In this document: in pieces, positions 8,569-17,536 of the stretch
How the letters are laid out: each line of letters begins with the position of its first letter
Position numbering within the stretch: the stretch's first letter is position 1
Position numbers and translations under genes: made by a program
DNA from: Cardiobacteriaceae bacterium
GTDB taxonomy: Bacteria > Pseudomonadota > Gammaproteobacteria > Cardiobacteriales > Cardiobacteriaceae
NCBI GenBank assembly: GCA_030525785.1
Contig: JAUNEA010000001.1
Location: 268,263 to 332,262, forward strand
Direction: 5' to 3'
Length of the DNA stretch: 64,000 nt
The notes under the pieces: generated by a model
Seen by the model: the letters and a program-made list of their open reading frames with translations, nothing else
The model's database searches: none
What the model was told of the DNA's origin: nothing

Positions 8569-9864
8569 ATGAAACAAGCCTCTCTCTTTGCGCAAGATGC
8601 GCTGCGTAAAGCCCATGCGCCATTGGCAGAGAAATTACGTCCACGCACGCTTGATGATTACATCGGACAACAACATTTGCTGGGCGAAGGAGAAATGCTT
8701 CATCATGCCCTAGCTGCCCAGCAGCCTTTTTCGATGTTGCTTTGGGGTGAGGCTGGCTGTGGCAAAACCACACTCGCCCAATTGCTGGCTGATGGTTTTG
8801 CCTGCCATTATGTAGCATTGTCTGCGGTTTTTTCAGGTGTCAAAGATATTCGAGAGGCGGTACAGCAAGCCGAAAATCAAAGCGCTTTGGGGCAAAGAAC
8901 GGTGGTGTTCATCGATGAAATCCATCGTTTTAACAAAGCCCAACAGGATAGCCTTCTGCCTTATGTAGAAAATGGCACGTTTACCCTCATTGGCGCAACG
9001 ACTGAAAATCCCAGTTTTCACCTCAATCCTGCGCTACTTTCGCGTTTACGCGTCTTACGCCTCAATCCTTTGAATGAGGAAGAAATGATGCAGGTCATCA
9101 CGCGTGGCCTTCATTTTTTGGGAATTTCCTTACCAACAAACACTATAAAATTAATGGCTTATCATGCCAACGGAGATGCACGGCAAGCCTTGAATCTCTT
9201 AGAACAAAGCGCTTTGGCAACTCGACAAGGTCTCAGCGCCGAACAAGCTATCCAACAAATTCTGCGCGATCGCCCTAAAACCATCGATACTTATGAATTA
9301 CTCTCTGCCTTTCACAAATCTTTGCGTGGCTCAAGTGTTGATGGGGCGATGTATTGGCTAGCGAGGTTGATTGAAAGTGGAACCGACCCATTGCTCATTG
9401 CACGGCGTATGCTTTGTGTTGCCAGTGAAGACATTGGCAATGCCGATCCCAATGCGCTGAATCTTGCCTTAAATGTTTACCAAACCTACCAATGCTTGGG
9501 CAGCCCTGAAGGTTATCTGGCACTGGCACAAGGTGTGACTTATCTCGCTCTAGCCCCCAAAAGCAATGCCAGCTATTTGGCATTACAAAGCGCTTTGGCT
9601 TACGTTCGACAAAATCCTGCTCATGCCGTACCGCCTCATCTGTGTAATGCACCCACGCAATCCCAACGCAATTTAGGCTATGCCCAAGCTTACCGTTATG
9701 CCCACGATGAGCCTCATGCTTATGCTGCTGGCGAGCGTTATCTTCCGCCAGAACTCAGCAATCTACGTTTTTATTATCCTAACGAACGTGGCTTTGAACG
9801 CAAACTATCGGAGAAATTAGCTTATCTTCAAGCCCTTGATGAGCAAGCTCAGAAGTTTGGTTAA
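8569..9864 (+). CDS. rarA: replication-associated recombination protein RarA (AAA+ ATPase)
   Basis: RarA/MgsA acts at stalled replication forks and is related to clamp-loader subunits. Visible: L-R-P-R-T-L-D-D-Y-I-G-Q, Walker A W-G-E-A-G-C-G-K-T-T, Walker B V-F-I-D-E-I-H-R-F-N, sensor G-A-T-T-E-N-P-S-F, and the tetramerisation C-terminus with A-S-E-D-I-G-N-A-D-P. I choose ATG 8569 (M-K-Q-A-S-L-F). The frame also has a TTG at 8554, inside a palindrome, but neither start has a clear ribosome site. About 431 residues, normal for the family. Confidence 0.94.
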   Translation: MKQASLFAQDALRKAHAPLAEKLRPRTLDDYIGQQHLLGEGEMLHHALAAQQPFSMLLWGEAGCGKTTLAQLLADGFACHYVALSAVFSGVKDIREAVQQAENQSALGQRTVVFIDEIHRFNKAQQDSLLPYVENGTFTLIGATTENPSFHLNPALLSRLRVLRLNPLNEEEMMQVITRGLHFLGISLPTNTIKLMAYHANGDARQALNLLEQSALATRQGLSAEQAIQQILRDRPKTIDTYELLSAFHKSLRGSSVDGAMYWLARLIESGTDPLLIARRMLCVASEDIGNADPNALNLALNVYQTYQCLGSPEGYLALAQGVTYLALAPKSNASYLALQSALAYVRQNPAHAVPPHLCNAPTQSQRNLGYAQAYRYAHDEPHAYAAGERYLPPELSNLRFYYPNERGFERKLSEKLAYLQALDEQAQKFG

Positions 9865-9933
9865 CCCCAAACTCCAAAGCGCTTTGCCTCTCATCACTCT
9901 GCTGTTTCTCCACCACTTGACTATCTAAACCAT

Positions 9934-9960
9934 AAAAAAACCCCCCATCATGAGAGGTTT
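9934..9960 (-). terminator. greA intrinsic terminator
   Basis: Read on the minus strand, AAACCTCTC (9960-9952), loop ATGAT and GGGGGG-TTT form a 9-bp stem with two G.U pairs, followed by more T. It lies 26 bp past the greA stop, between convergent rarA and greA. Confidence 0.75.
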
Positions 9961-9985
9961 ATCAAAAAGAGGTTGGTTGCCGATG

Positions 9986-10465
9986 CTATTCGTAAAAAAC
10001 TTCCAGAATATCAAGCGTTCTTTTACCATTTGGAATCACAACCTGAACGGTTTCTCCTGCCTCTTTCCCCATCAACGCACGAGCAATAGGAGAAGTATTA
10101 GAGATTTTATTCAGATTCAAATCCGCCTCATCTTCGCCCACAATTTGATAACGCAACACTTCGCCACTATCCACATCTTCCATTTCAACCGTTGTGCCAA
10201 AAACCACTTTGCCTGTGTTTTTTAACGTGGTTACATCAATAACATTGGCATTGCTCAGCTTGTATTCCAATTCTTTGATACGACCTTCAATAAATCCTTG
10301 TTGCTCACGAGCCGAATGATATTCAGCGTTCTCTTTTAAATCGCCTAACGCGCGAGCTTCGGCAATGGCTTCAATGATACGAGGGCGTTCTTGGGTTTTG
10401 AGTCTTTCCAGCTCAGCTTTGAGCGCTTCAGCGCCATTTTTCGTCATCGGAATTTTGGTACTCAT
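9986..10465 (-). CDS. greA: transcription elongation factor GreA
   Basis: GreA enters the secondary channel of RNA polymerase and stimulates cleavage of backtracked RNA. 159 residues: N-terminal coiled coil with the tip motif D-L-K-E-N-A-E-Y (acidic D/E pair that acts in catalysis), then the FKBP-like C-terminal domain with [10 protein letters not shown] and V-I-P-N-G. Length is standard. A promoter and a terminator-like hairpin precede it (see separate entries). No carA/carB sits upstream, unlike in many gammaproteobacteria. Confidence 0.97.
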   Translation of the reverse strand: MSTKIPMTKNGAEALKAELERLKTQERPRIIEAIAEARALGDLKENAEYHSAREQQGFIEGRIKELEYKLSNANVIDVTTLKNTGKVVFGTTVEMEDVDSGEVLRYQIVGEDEADLNLNKISNTSPIARALMGKEAGETVQVVIPNGKRTLDILEVFYE

Positions 10466-10502
10466 TGTTGTTCCTTTGGGTTGTCGTTCAAGGTTTAACC
10501 AT

Positions 10503-10536
10503 AAAAAAACAAGCCCCAGCTTGCACCAGAGCTTGT
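10503..10536 (-). terminator. Terminator-like hairpin in the greA leader (GraL-like attenuator)
   Basis: On the minus strand ACAAGCTC (10536-10529) pairs with GGGCTTGT (10516-10509) over a 12-nt loop and is followed by TTTTTTT (10509-10503). It is downstream of the greA promoter and about 40 bp before the greA start codon, so it would end most transcripts early and release a short leader RNA, as GraL does at E. coli greA. Confidence 0.7.
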
Positions 10537-10559
10537 GTGAACCTAAAAAATTGGGCGTT

Positions 10560-10587
10560 ATTATAACGAATTTATCCTGACGTTCAA
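10560..10587 (-). promoter_or_regulatory. greA sigma-70 promoter
   Basis: On the minus strand TTGAAC (10587-10582), a 16-bp spacer and a perfect TATAAT (10565-10560). The predicted start near 10553 puts the leader hairpin at about +17 to +50. Confidence 0.75.
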
Positions 10588-10769
10588 GCCAATTAATTAT
10601 TAATAATTTGATTTATATATAAAAAACAAATTAATTCTTCTTTTACTCAAAGCGCTTAATACAAACTTCTGCAAAAGCTTGCATTAAGCCAATCATTTGC
10701 GATACATTGCCGATATGTAAGTTGATAGCAACTTTACATGATTCAACCAAAAATATAGAGGATTCTTCA

Positions 10770-12269
10770 ATGGAAAAATTGGTTAGTGAATTAAATGGAA
10801 TTATCTGGAGTCCAGCCCTCATCTGGCTATGTTTGGGCGTGGGTTTGTTGTTTTCAATCAAAACACGTTTTGCGCAAGTACGCCATTTCAAGGAAATGTG
10901 TCGTTTGTTGATTCAGCGTAACGATAGTGCAGAAGGCGTGAGTTCTTTCCAAGCATTAACGATGGCATTATCAGGTCGTGTGGGTGCAGGTAATATCGCA
11001 GGGGTTGCAGCTGCTATTGGCTTTGGCGGGCCAGGTGCTATCTTTTGGATGTGGATGATGGCTTTCTTAGGAGCAAGCACAGCGTATGCAGAATCAACCT
11101 TAGCGCAGATTTACAAAGTTCAAGACCATGGTCAATATCGCGGTGGCCCTGCCTATTATCTTGACCGTTACTTCAATAAACCTTGGTTTGGCGTTGTCTT
11201 TGCCATCGCCATGTTGCTGGCGTGTGCTATTTTCTTACCAGGCGTACAATCCAATGCCAGCACAGGCTCTATTACCAAAGTGTTCGGCGATGGTGAAATC
11301 ATTGCTACCAGCTTTGGCGATATTGGCATCAATCGCTTGATTGGCTTGGCGTGCATCTTGATTTTACTCGGCATGATTATTTTTGGTGGCGTAAAGCGCA
11401 TTGCTAAATTCACCGAAGTCATCGTTCCTTTCATGGCGCTTGGCTACATCATCATTGCGCTTTTGGTCGTGTTCGTGAATATCGATAAACTGCCCGCGGT
11501 TATCAGCCTTATCTTCAACGATGCCTTCACGGCACAAGCTGGCTTAGGCGCTGCCATTGGCTGGGGGGTTAAGCGTGGGGTTTATTCTAACGAAGCAGGA
11601 CAAGGCACAGGTCCTCACCATGCCGCTGCCGCCGAAGTAGATCACCCAGCACAACAAGGTTTGGTGCAAGCGTTCTCCGTTTATATCGATACTCTGTTTG
11701 TTTGCTCCGCAACTGCCTTCATGATTTTAATCACCAACAGCTACAACGTGGTTGATGGTAACGGCGTTTTCTTGGTGCAAAACTTAGCGACTGATACCAA
11801 CATCAATGGCCCACAGTTTACTCAAATCGCAACCTCAAGTGTCTTTGGTAAATTTGGTCCAATTTTCACCTCTATTGCCCTATTCTTCTTCACCTTTACC
11901 ACTATTTTGGCGTATTACTACATCTCTGAAACCAACGTTGCCTACTTACTGCGCAATAACCGTAAGCATTATGATGTTGGCATGTTTTGGGTGCGTGTGG
12001 TGGTGATGTTCTCAGTGGCTTATGGTGCAGTAAATAGCTCAGGCTACATCTGGGAGATTGGTGATATTGGCGTAGGTTTAACTGCATGGCTTAATATCGT
12101 AGGCATTGTCATCATTTTGTTCAGCTCACAGCCAACCATCAAGGCTATGCGCGACTATGAAGAGCAAGTCAAAGCTGGCGCAAAGCGCTTTACCTTTGAC
12201 CCACAAAAACTTGGCATTAAAGGCGCAACTTTCTGGGAAGAGCGTTTGAAAAAAGAAAATCGCTCTTAA
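10770..12269 (+). CDS. sodium:alanine/glycine symporter (AGCS family)
   Basis: Inner-membrane transporter importing alanine or glycine with Na+. 499 residues with about ten to eleven hydrophobic segments and the AGCS signatures A-L-S-G-R-V-G-A-G-N-I-A-G-V, G-G-P-G-A-I-F-W-M-W and S-N-E-A-G-Q-G-T-G-P-H-H-A-A. ATG 10770 is chosen because AGAGGA lies 8 bp upstream; the frame is open to 10707 but the extra residues look non-coding. Palindromes are absent until the last 90 bp, one of the longest gaps in the window. Monocistronic, ending at a strong terminator. Confidence 0.94.
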   Translation: MEKLVSELNGIIWSPALIWLCLGVGLLFSIKTRFAQVRHFKEMCRLLIQRNDSAEGVSSFQALTMALSGRVGAGNIAGVAAAIGFGGPGAIFWMWMMAFLGASTAYAESTLAQIYKVQDHGQYRGGPAYYLDRYFNKPWFGVVFAIAMLLACAIFLPGVQSNASTGSITKVFGDGEIIATSFGDIGINRLIGLACILILLGMIIFGGVKRIAKFTEVIVPFMALGYIIIALLVVFVNIDKLPAVISLIFNDAFTAQAGLGAAIGWGVKRGVYSNEAGQGTGPHHAAAAEVDHPAQQGLVQAFSVYIDTLFVCSATAFMILITNSYNVVDGNGVFLVQNLATDTNINGPQFTQIATSSVFGKFGPIFTSIALFFFTFTTILAYYYISETNVAYLLRNNRKHYDVGMFWVRVVVMFSVAYGAVNSSGYIWEIGDIGVGLTAWLNIVGIVIILFSSQPTIKAMRDYEEQVKAGAKRFTFDPQKLGIKGATFWEERLKKENRS

Positions 12270-12275
12270 CCCCTA

Positions 12276-12310
12276 AAGCGCTTTGACCTCAGCTTGTCGC
12301 AAAGCGCTTT
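12276..12310 (+). repeat. Two palindromes forming a possible stem after the symporter gene
   Basis: AAAGCGCTTT copies start at about 12276 and 12301. Because each is self-complementary they can pair with each other across a loop of about 15 nt. No T-run follows, but a conventional terminator begins 6 bp on. Confidence 0.5.
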
Positions 12311-12315
12311 CCCTA

Positions 12316-12352
12316 CCCTCTTGGTCACCTAAACCAAGAGGGTTATCTTTTC
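12316..12352 (+). terminator. Symporter intrinsic terminator
   Basis: CCCTCTTGG (12316-12324), a 9-nt loop, CCAAGAGGG (12334-12342), then TTATCTTTT. A perfect 9-bp stem between the symporter and the terD-like gene. Confidence 0.85.
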
Positions 12353-12376
12353 CCAAATCAAGCATAAGGAGACACT

Positions 12377-12952
12377 ATGGCGATTAGTTTACAAAAAGGC
12401 GGTAACGTCAGCCTCAGCAAACAAGACCCCAATCTCAAGCAATTATTGATTGGCTTGGGCTGGGATACTCGCCAAACCGCAGGCACTGATTTTGACCTAG
12501 ATGGCAGTGCGTTTTTGTTAAACAGCAATGGTAAAGTTCGTTCTGAGGCGGATTTTATCTTCTACAATCAACTTCAATCCGCTGATGGTAGCGTAGAACA
12601 CTCTGGCGACAATCGCACAGGAGCAGGCGATGGCGATGATGAAACTCTATTGATTCGCTTAGATAAACTCTCTCCTGATGTTGAAAAAATTGCCATCACG
12701 GTCACCATTCATGATGCGGCCTCTCGTGGGCAAAATTTTGGACAGGTCAAAAGCGCTTTTGTGCGTTGCATCAATCAAGAAACAGGCGAAGAACTGGCAC
12801 GTTTTGATTTATCTGAAGATGCTTCCGTTGAAACCGCGATGATTTTTGGCGAAATTTACCGCCATCAAGGGGAGTGGAAGTTCCGCGCTGTTGGTCAGGG
12901 CTTTGCCGATGGGCTACTTGGTTTAGCACGATACTATGGCGTTCCTCTATAA
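12377..12952 (+). CDS. TerD-family protein
   Basis: TerD-domain proteins are small calcium-binding proteins tied to tellurite resistance and general stress, acting in the cytoplasm in an unclear role. 191 residues match: [16 protein letters not shown], the acidic [11 protein letters not shown], and the calcium-site region [14 protein letters not shown]. The rest of a ter cluster (terZABCEF) is not nearby, so it is a solitary member. Start follows AAGGAG. Confidence 0.9.
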   Translation: MAISLQKGGNVSLSKQDPNLKQLLIGLGWDTRQTAGTDFDLDGSAFLLNSNGKVRSEADFIFYNQLQSADGSVEHSGDNRTGAGDGDDETLLIRLDKLSPDVEKIAITVTIHDAASRGQNFGQVKSAFVRCINQETGEELARFDLSEDASVETAMIFGEIYRHQGEWKFRAVGQGFADGLLGLARYYGVPL

Positions 12953-12985
12953 TGCTCTTTTCTCAACCAACACAAGGAATCACTT

Positions 12986-13516
12986 ATGGCTGATTTTAAT
13001 AAAATTCTTGACGCTGGCGATGTCGATTCTGGCATCATCAATGTCGTTGTGGAAATTCCCACAGGCTCTAACCACAAAATCGAGTGGGATAGACGCTTAG
13101 GCGCGTTCAAATTGGATCGTATCGAGCCTGCCATTTTTGCCAAGCCCACCAACTATGGCTTCATTCCCCAAACCTTAGATGAAGATGGCGATGAACTTGA
13201 TGCTCTCATCATCACCGATCAACCTCTCACCACTGGCATCTTCCTCAAAGCTCGCGTAATTGGCGTCATGAAATTCGTTGATGATGGCGAAGTGGACGAT
13301 AAAATCGTGGTTGTTCCTGAAGATGACCGTAATACAGGAAACGCCATCAAAGCGCTTTCTGATTTACCAGCACAACTCATCAAACAAATCGAGTTCCATT
13401 TCAATCACTACAAAGCACTCAAAAAACCAGGCTCTACCGTTGTCCAACATTGGGGCGATATCGAAGAAGCCAAAGCCGTCATCAAAGAAAGCCAACATCG
13501 CTGGACTCAACAATAA
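12986..13516 (+). CDS. ppa: inorganic pyrophosphatase, family I
   Basis: Hydrolyses pyrophosphate with Mg2+, pulling biosynthetic reactions forward. 176 residues with V-V-V-E-I-P-T-G-S-N-H-K-I-E, N-Y-G-F-I-P-Q-T, and the D-x-D-x-D metal cluster D-E-D-G-D-E-L-D-A-L. Length is typical of bacterial hexameric PPases. ATG follows AAGGAA. Its stop codon (13514-13516) lies inside the left arm of the structured element that follows. Confidence 0.97.
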   Translation: MADFNKILDAGDVDSGIINVVVEIPTGSNHKIEWDRRLGAFKLDRIEPAIFAKPTNYGFIPQTLDEDGDELDALIITDQPLTTGIFLKARVIGVMKFVDDGEVDDKIVVVPEDDRNTGNAIKALSDLPAQLIKQIEFHFNHYKALKKPGSTVVQHWGDIEEAKAVIKESQHRWTQQ

Positions 13517-13790
13517 AGCGCTTTGATAACGTTAATACTTAAAGATGTAAGGGTATCTCTATTGGGGGACGTTGTCCCCCAAGCCCCCTACAAGGGGTGT
13601 TACACCCCTTGACCCCAGAGCATTAAAAAGTAAAACCCCCCACGCAAAACAAAGTTTTGGTGGGGGGTTTTACTTTTTAAAATACTTTGCGGGGTTCAGG
13701 GGGTCTCAGACCCCCTGATGGGGTTCGGGGCAAAGCCCCGAGTAAAGTTATCTCTACGCCTTTTAAGTATTAACGTTATCAAAGCGCTTT
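13515..13790. repeat. 276-bp element: 29-bp perfect terminal inverted repeats enclosing five hairpins
   Basis: The ends 13515-13543 and 13762-13790 are 29-bp perfect inverted repeats, each starting at the outside with the palindrome AAAGCGCTTT and continuing through GATAACGTTAATACTTAAA. Inside are: 9-bp stem 13562-13582 (loop GTT); 9-bp stem 13591-13611 (loop TTA); a 21-bp perfect stem 13623-13643/13660-13680 topped by CAAAAC-AAA-GTTTTG; 9-bp stem 13697-13717 (loop TCA); 7-bp stem 13725-13741 (loop AAA). The 21-bp stem has T-runs on both strands and can end both convergent genes ppa and gmk. No ORF of substance. It could be a MITE or composite repeat. Confidence 0.9.
13623..13680. terminator. 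Bidirectional terminator inside the ppa-gmk element
   Basis: 21-bp perfect stem (13623-13643 with 13660-13680), extended by a 6-bp inner stem, ending in T5 on either strand. It lies between convergent ppa and gmk. Confidence 0.75.
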
Positions 13791-13795
13791 TAGGT

Positions 13796-14410
13796 TTAGG
13801 CAAGTAATTGGTCGATGAGGGTTTGATGGTCTGGTTGGCAGCGTTGGCGTTCGAGTCTTGCAGCGAGAATAAGGCTTTGGAGTTGCAGCGTTGCGGTACG
13901 TAAATCATCGTTTACAATCAGATAATCGAATTCATCATAATGGCTGATTTGTTCACTGGCTTGTCGCATACGTTCTGCAACCACCTCAGCATCATCTAAG
14001 CCACGATGTGTAAGGCGTGAGCGTAGGATTTGGATAGAAGGGGGCAGTAGGAAAACGGTTCGCACATCAGGTCTTAAGCTTCGAACACGTCTTGCTCCCT
14101 GCCAATCAATGTTCAAAATTACATCAATCCCACGACTCAAGCGACTTTCGATTTCCGTATTGGACGTTCCATAGCAGTTACCAAATACTTCAGCGTGCTC
14201 TAAAAAATCGCCAGCGTCCACCATCTTTTTAAACTGCTCAGGCGAGACAAAGAAATAATGTTTACCATGTTCTTCTCCCATACGCGCAGGTCTTGTGGTA
14301 TGAGAAACCGACTCCACGACATTATGTTTCAGCGCCTCAATAACCTCGCGGATTAAAGTTGTTTTACCGCCACCCGATGGTGCGGCAACAATCCATAATT
14401 GCCCTCTCAT
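13796..14410 (-). CDS. gmk: guanylate kinase
   Basis: Phosphorylates GMP to GDP. 204 residues with P-loop A-P-S-G-G-G-K-T-T (10-18; GGGKT in place of the more usual GAGKS), the GMP-binding S-H-T-T-R-P-A-R-M-G-E and H-Y-F-F-V-S, and the lid region D-V-I-L-N-I-D-W-Q-G-A. Standard length. No rpoZ follows. Convergent with ppa across the hairpin element. Confidence 0.95.
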   Translation of the reverse strand: MRGQLWIVAAPSGGGKTTLIREVIEALKHNVVESVSHTTRPARMGEEHGKHYFFVSPEQFKKMVDAGDFLEHAEVFGNCYGTSNTEIESRLSRGIDVILNIDWQGARRVRSLRPDVRTVFLLPPSIQILRSRLTHRGLDDAEVVAERMRQASEQISHYDEFDYLIVNDDLRTATLQLQSLILAARLERQRCQPDHQTLIDQLLA

Positions 14411-14472
14411 AGTGTTTCCTTATCTAAACTTCAAGGGGCAAATTTTAACAAAGCGCTTTGCACAGTGCAGAC

Positions 14473-15321
14473 TTAATCATCAGCAAGAGAGAGAACATAG
14501 GCATACACGGCCTTTTTATTTGCGCCATGATGCTCAGCTAAGAGTTGGGAAATACTCTTTGCGCCTAAGCCTGCTTGGTATAAATCACGAGCAAAATCTT
14601 GCCAGTTATCATTTTCTTGCGTATAACCCTCTAACACCAAAACAAACTCTCCACGCGCATGGTACTCATCTTCTGCTAACCAAGAACTTGCCTCGCCCAC
14701 TTGCAAAGCAACAATTTGCTCAAACTGCTTGGTCAGCTCACGAGCGATGGTCAAACGGCGCGTGGCAGGATAAAGCGCTTTCATCTCGGCTAATGTTTCT
14801 GCAATACGATGCGGCGTTTCAAAAAAGACGGTGGTATAAGCCGTGTTGATAAAGTTTTCCAAAAAGCGCTTCCTGTCTCCTGCTTTAGACGGGATAAAAC
14901 CCGCAAAACAAAAAGTATCCGCAGGCAAGCCTGAAGCTGATAAGGCTGCTAAAATGCTACTGGCTCCAACAATAGGACACACCCGAATACCAGCCTCATG
15001 CGCAGCACGAGTAAGCCAAAAGCCTGGATCCGCAACCAATGGTGTACCAGCATCGCTGATAAAAGCTATGTGTTCACCTGCTTGCAAACGCGCAAGGAGC
15101 TTGACTGTAGCTTGGTGTTCATTGTGTTGATGGAGTGGGAAAAGCGCTTTGTGGATACCATAGGCGCTGAGGAGCTTTTGAGAAACGCGCGTATCTTCAC
15201 AAGCAATGGCATCAACCGTGCGCAAAATATGCAAGGCGCGTGAGGAAATATCGTCTAAATTGCCAATGGGCGTGGCAACCATGTATAAAATGCCGCTTTG
15301 GGTATTATCTTTAGGGTTCAT
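14473..15321 (-). CDS. rsmI: 16S rRNA (cytidine1402-2'-O)-methyltransferase
   Basis: SAM-dependent methylation of C1402 in the ribosomal P site. 282 residues with Y-M-V-A-T-P-I-G-N-L-D-D, C-E-D-T-R-V-S, I-S-D-A-G-T-P-L-V-A-D-P-G and P-C/V-x-G-A-S-S-type SAM loop, all diagnostic of RsmI (tetrapyrrole methylase fold). Its start codon (15319-15321) overlaps that of the divergent yraN, the usual neighbour in proteobacteria. Confidence 0.96.
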   Translation of the reverse strand: MNPKDNTQSGILYMVATPIGNLDDISSRALHILRTVDAIACEDTRVSQKLLSAYGIHKALFPLHQHNEHQATVKLLARLQAGEHIAFISDAGTPLVADPGFWLTRAAHEAGIRVCPIVGASSILAALSASGLPADTFCFAGFIPSKAGDRKRFLENFINTAYTTVFFETPHRIAETLAEMKALYPATRRLTIARELTKQFEQIVALQVGEASSWLAEDEYHARGEFVLVLEGYTQENDNWQDFARDLYQAGLGAKSISQLLAEHHGANKKAVYAYVLSLADD

Positions 15322-15322
15322 G

Positions 15323-15694
15323 ATGTTTTCTCAAAAAAAACGTGCCGCCCATCTTATCACGGGCGAAGACGGCGAACGGCAAGCAGAGCATTTTTTACGC
15401 CAACAGGGGCTATCGATTGTGGTGCGTAATTATCGTAGCCCCTATGGAGAGATTGATGTGATTGCACAAGATAAGGATTGCTTGGTATTTGTCGAGGTTC
15501 GTAAACGCAAAGCCAAAGCGCTTGTTTCAGCAGCACAAAGCATCACCCCTGCCAAACAGCAAAAAATCCGCCTAACTGCCCAGTATTATTTACAACAACG
15601 CCAATCCACTGGGCAAAGCGCTTTGCCCTGCCGATTTGATGCCGTATGCATCGATGGAAATAACCTTCAATGGATTCGAGGCGCATTTGTGTAG
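15323..15694 (+). CDS. yraN: YraN-family (UPF0102) endonuclease-like protein
   Basis: UPF0102 proteins have a restriction-endonuclease-like core and are linked to DNA processing; the exact role is unsettled. About 123 residues: T-G-E-D-G-E-R-Q-A-E near the start, N-Y-R-S-P-Y-G-E-I-D-V-I-A and L-V-F-V-E-V-R-K-R-K, the E/D...ExK-like nuclease core. The frame is open upstream to 15206, but homology begins at the double ATG 15320/15323. Start codons of yraN and rsmI overlap on opposite strands, so their promoters must lie in each other's coding sequence. Confidence 0.88.
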   Translation: MFSQKKRAAHLITGEDGERQAEHFLRQQGLSIVVRNYRSPYGEIDVIAQDKDCLVFVEVRKRKAKALVSAAQSITPAKQQKIRLTAQYYLQQRQSTGQSALPCRFDAVCIDGNNLQWIRGAFV

Positions 15695-15758
15695 CAGAAT
15701 GCTGTGTTTCACAAGCCCTCTGGTACAATAAAACTTTTCCAAATGTTAAGGAGCCACA

Positions 15759-17420
15759 ATGAGTCAATTTGTATTTACGATGAACGGAGTCAGCAAGGTG
15801 GTTGCTGGCGGACGTTATATTTTGAAAGATATTTATCTGTCTTTTTTCCCAGGTGCAAAAATTGGGATTTTGGGCTTAAACGGTGCGGGTAAATCCACTT
15901 TATTAAAAATCATGGCGGGTGTAGATACGGACATTATTGGTGAAGCCCGTCCGCAACCCAATCTTCACATTGGCTATTTGCCCCAAGAGCCTCAATTAGA
16001 CCCCAATAAAACGGTGCGTGAAGTCATTGAAGAAGTTATGAGCAACATCAAAGACTTACAAGCCGAATTAGATGCCGTCTATGCCGCTTACGCTGACCCC
16101 GATGCCGATTTTGATGCTTTGGCGCAAAAACAAGCCGAATTGGAGAACAAAATCAACGCCAGTGGCGGACACGAAAGCGAACGCCGTATGGAAATTGCCG
16201 CCGATGCCTTACGTTTGCCCCCTTGGGAACAATCCATTGCTACCCTTTCAGGCGGTGAAAAACGCCGTGTGGCGTTGTGTCGTTTGCTGTTGTCCAATCC
16301 TGATATGTTGTTGTTGGACGAGCCAACCAACCATTTAGATGCGGAATCCATTGCGTGGTTGGAACGCTATCTCCATGATTTTAAAGGAACCGTTGTGGCC
16401 GTTACCCACGACCGCTATTTCTTAGACAATGTGGCAGGCTGGATTTTAGAACTCGACCGTGGCGAAGGCATTCCCTATGAAGGCAATTACTCTTCATGGT
16501 TAGAACAAAAAGAAAAGCGCTTGGCTCAGGAAGAAAAACAAGAATCCGCCCACCGCCGTGCTTTAAAACAAGAATTGGAATGGGTGCGCAATAACCCGAA
16601 AGGCCGTCACTCGAAAAACAAAGCCCGTTTGGCTCGCTATGAAGAATTGGCCAGTAAGGAATTCCAAAAACGTGCCGAAACCCAAGAAATCTATATTCCC
16701 ACCGCTGACCGTTTGGGCGATAAAGTCATTATTGCCGAGAATTTAGCCAAAGGCTTTGAACACAAAGCGCTTTATCAGAATTTAAGTTTTAATTTACCTG
16801 CTGGGGCGATTTTGGGCATCATTGGACCAAATGGTGCAGGTAAATCCACCCTATTTAATATTATTACGGGTGCAGATAAACCTGATTCTGGCACTTTGGA
16901 AATTGGCGAAACGGTGAAAATTGCTTTTGTGAATCAATCCCGTGAAGCACTGGATAATCAAAAAACCGTTTGGGAAGAAGTATCCGATGGTTTGGATAAT
17001 ATTGTGGTGGGCAATTACACCATTCCCAGCCGTGCCTATTTGGGGCGTTTCAATTTCAAAGGCGCTGACCAACAAAAACGAGTCGGCGATTTATCGGGCG
17101 GTGAGCGCAACCGTTTGCACTTGGCTAAACTTTTGAAATCAGGTGGAAATGTTCTGTTGTTAGACGAACCTACCAACGATTTAGACGTGGAAACCCTTCG
17201 TGCCTTAGAAGAAGCGATTTTGTCTTTTGCAGGAAGCGCTTTGATTATTTCGCACGACCGCTGGTTTTTAGACCGTGTCGCTACCCATATTTTGGCGTTT
17301 GAAGGTGATTCGGAAACGGTCTTTTTCAACGGCACCTATTCCGAATACGAAGCCGACCGCCGTAAGCGTTTAGGTGACGATGCCGACCAGCCTAAACGAA
17401 TCAAATACAAAAAGATTTAA
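15759..17420 (+). CDS. ettA: energy-dependent translational throttle protein EttA (ABC-F)
   Basis: Ribosomal E-site ABC-F ATPase that gates entry into elongation according to ATP/ADP. 553 residues, two ABC domains: Walker A G-L-N-G-A-G-K-S-T and G-P-N-G-A-G-K-S-T, signatures L-S-G-G-E-K-R-R and L-S-G-G-E-R-N-R, Walker B L-L-D-E-P-T-N-H-L-D and L-L-D-E-P-T-N-D-L-D, with the arm and E-L-E-W-V-R linker between. ATG follows AAGGAG. It carries only three palindrome cores in 1.66 kb, as expected of a highly conserved gene. Confidence 0.96.
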   Translation: MSQFVFTMNGVSKVVAGGRYILKDIYLSFFPGAKIGILGLNGAGKSTLLKIMAGVDTDIIGEARPQPNLHIGYLPQEPQLDPNKTVREVIEEVMSNIKDLQAELDAVYAAYADPDADFDALAQKQAELENKINASGGHESERRMEIAADALRLPPWEQSIATLSGGEKRRVALCRLLLSNPDMLLLDEPTNHLDAESIAWLERYLHDFKGTVVAVTHDRYFLDNVAGWILELDRGEGIPYEGNYSSWLEQKEKRLAQEEKQESAHRRALKQELEWVRNNPKGRHSKNKARLARYEELASKEFQKRAETQEIYIPTADRLGDKVIIAENLAKGFEHKALYQNLSFNLPAGAILGIIGPNGAGKSTLFNIITGADKPDSGTLEIGETVKIAFVNQSREALDNQKTVWEEVSDGLDNIVVGNYTIPSRAYLGRFNFKGADQQKRVGDLSGGERNRLHLAKLLKSGGNVLLLDEPTNDLDVETLRALEEAILSFAGSALIISHDRWFLDRVATHILAFEGDSETVFFNGTYSEYEADRRKRLGDDADQPKRIKYKKI

Positions 17421-17444
17421 GACTCCACATCAAATATTAAACCG

Positions 17445-17474
17445 AAAAAAGGTGGTTCAATACCACCTTTTCGG
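17445..17474 (+). terminator. ettA terminator hairpin
   Basis: AAAAGGTGG (17447-17455), 7-nt loop, CCACCTTTT (17463-17471): 9-bp stem whose 3' arm supplies the T-run. It lies 25 bp after the ettA stop. Confidence 0.6.
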
Positions 17475-17536
17475 TCTAGTATCACCCCTATCTTTTCTAT
17501 AAAATGCCGAAATCTTTTTATTCCCATAAGATTTCT

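Noticed and set aside
15206..15322. Longer YraN start at 15206
   Set aside because: Lies opposite the rsmI start; YraN similarity begins after the 15320/15323 ATGs.
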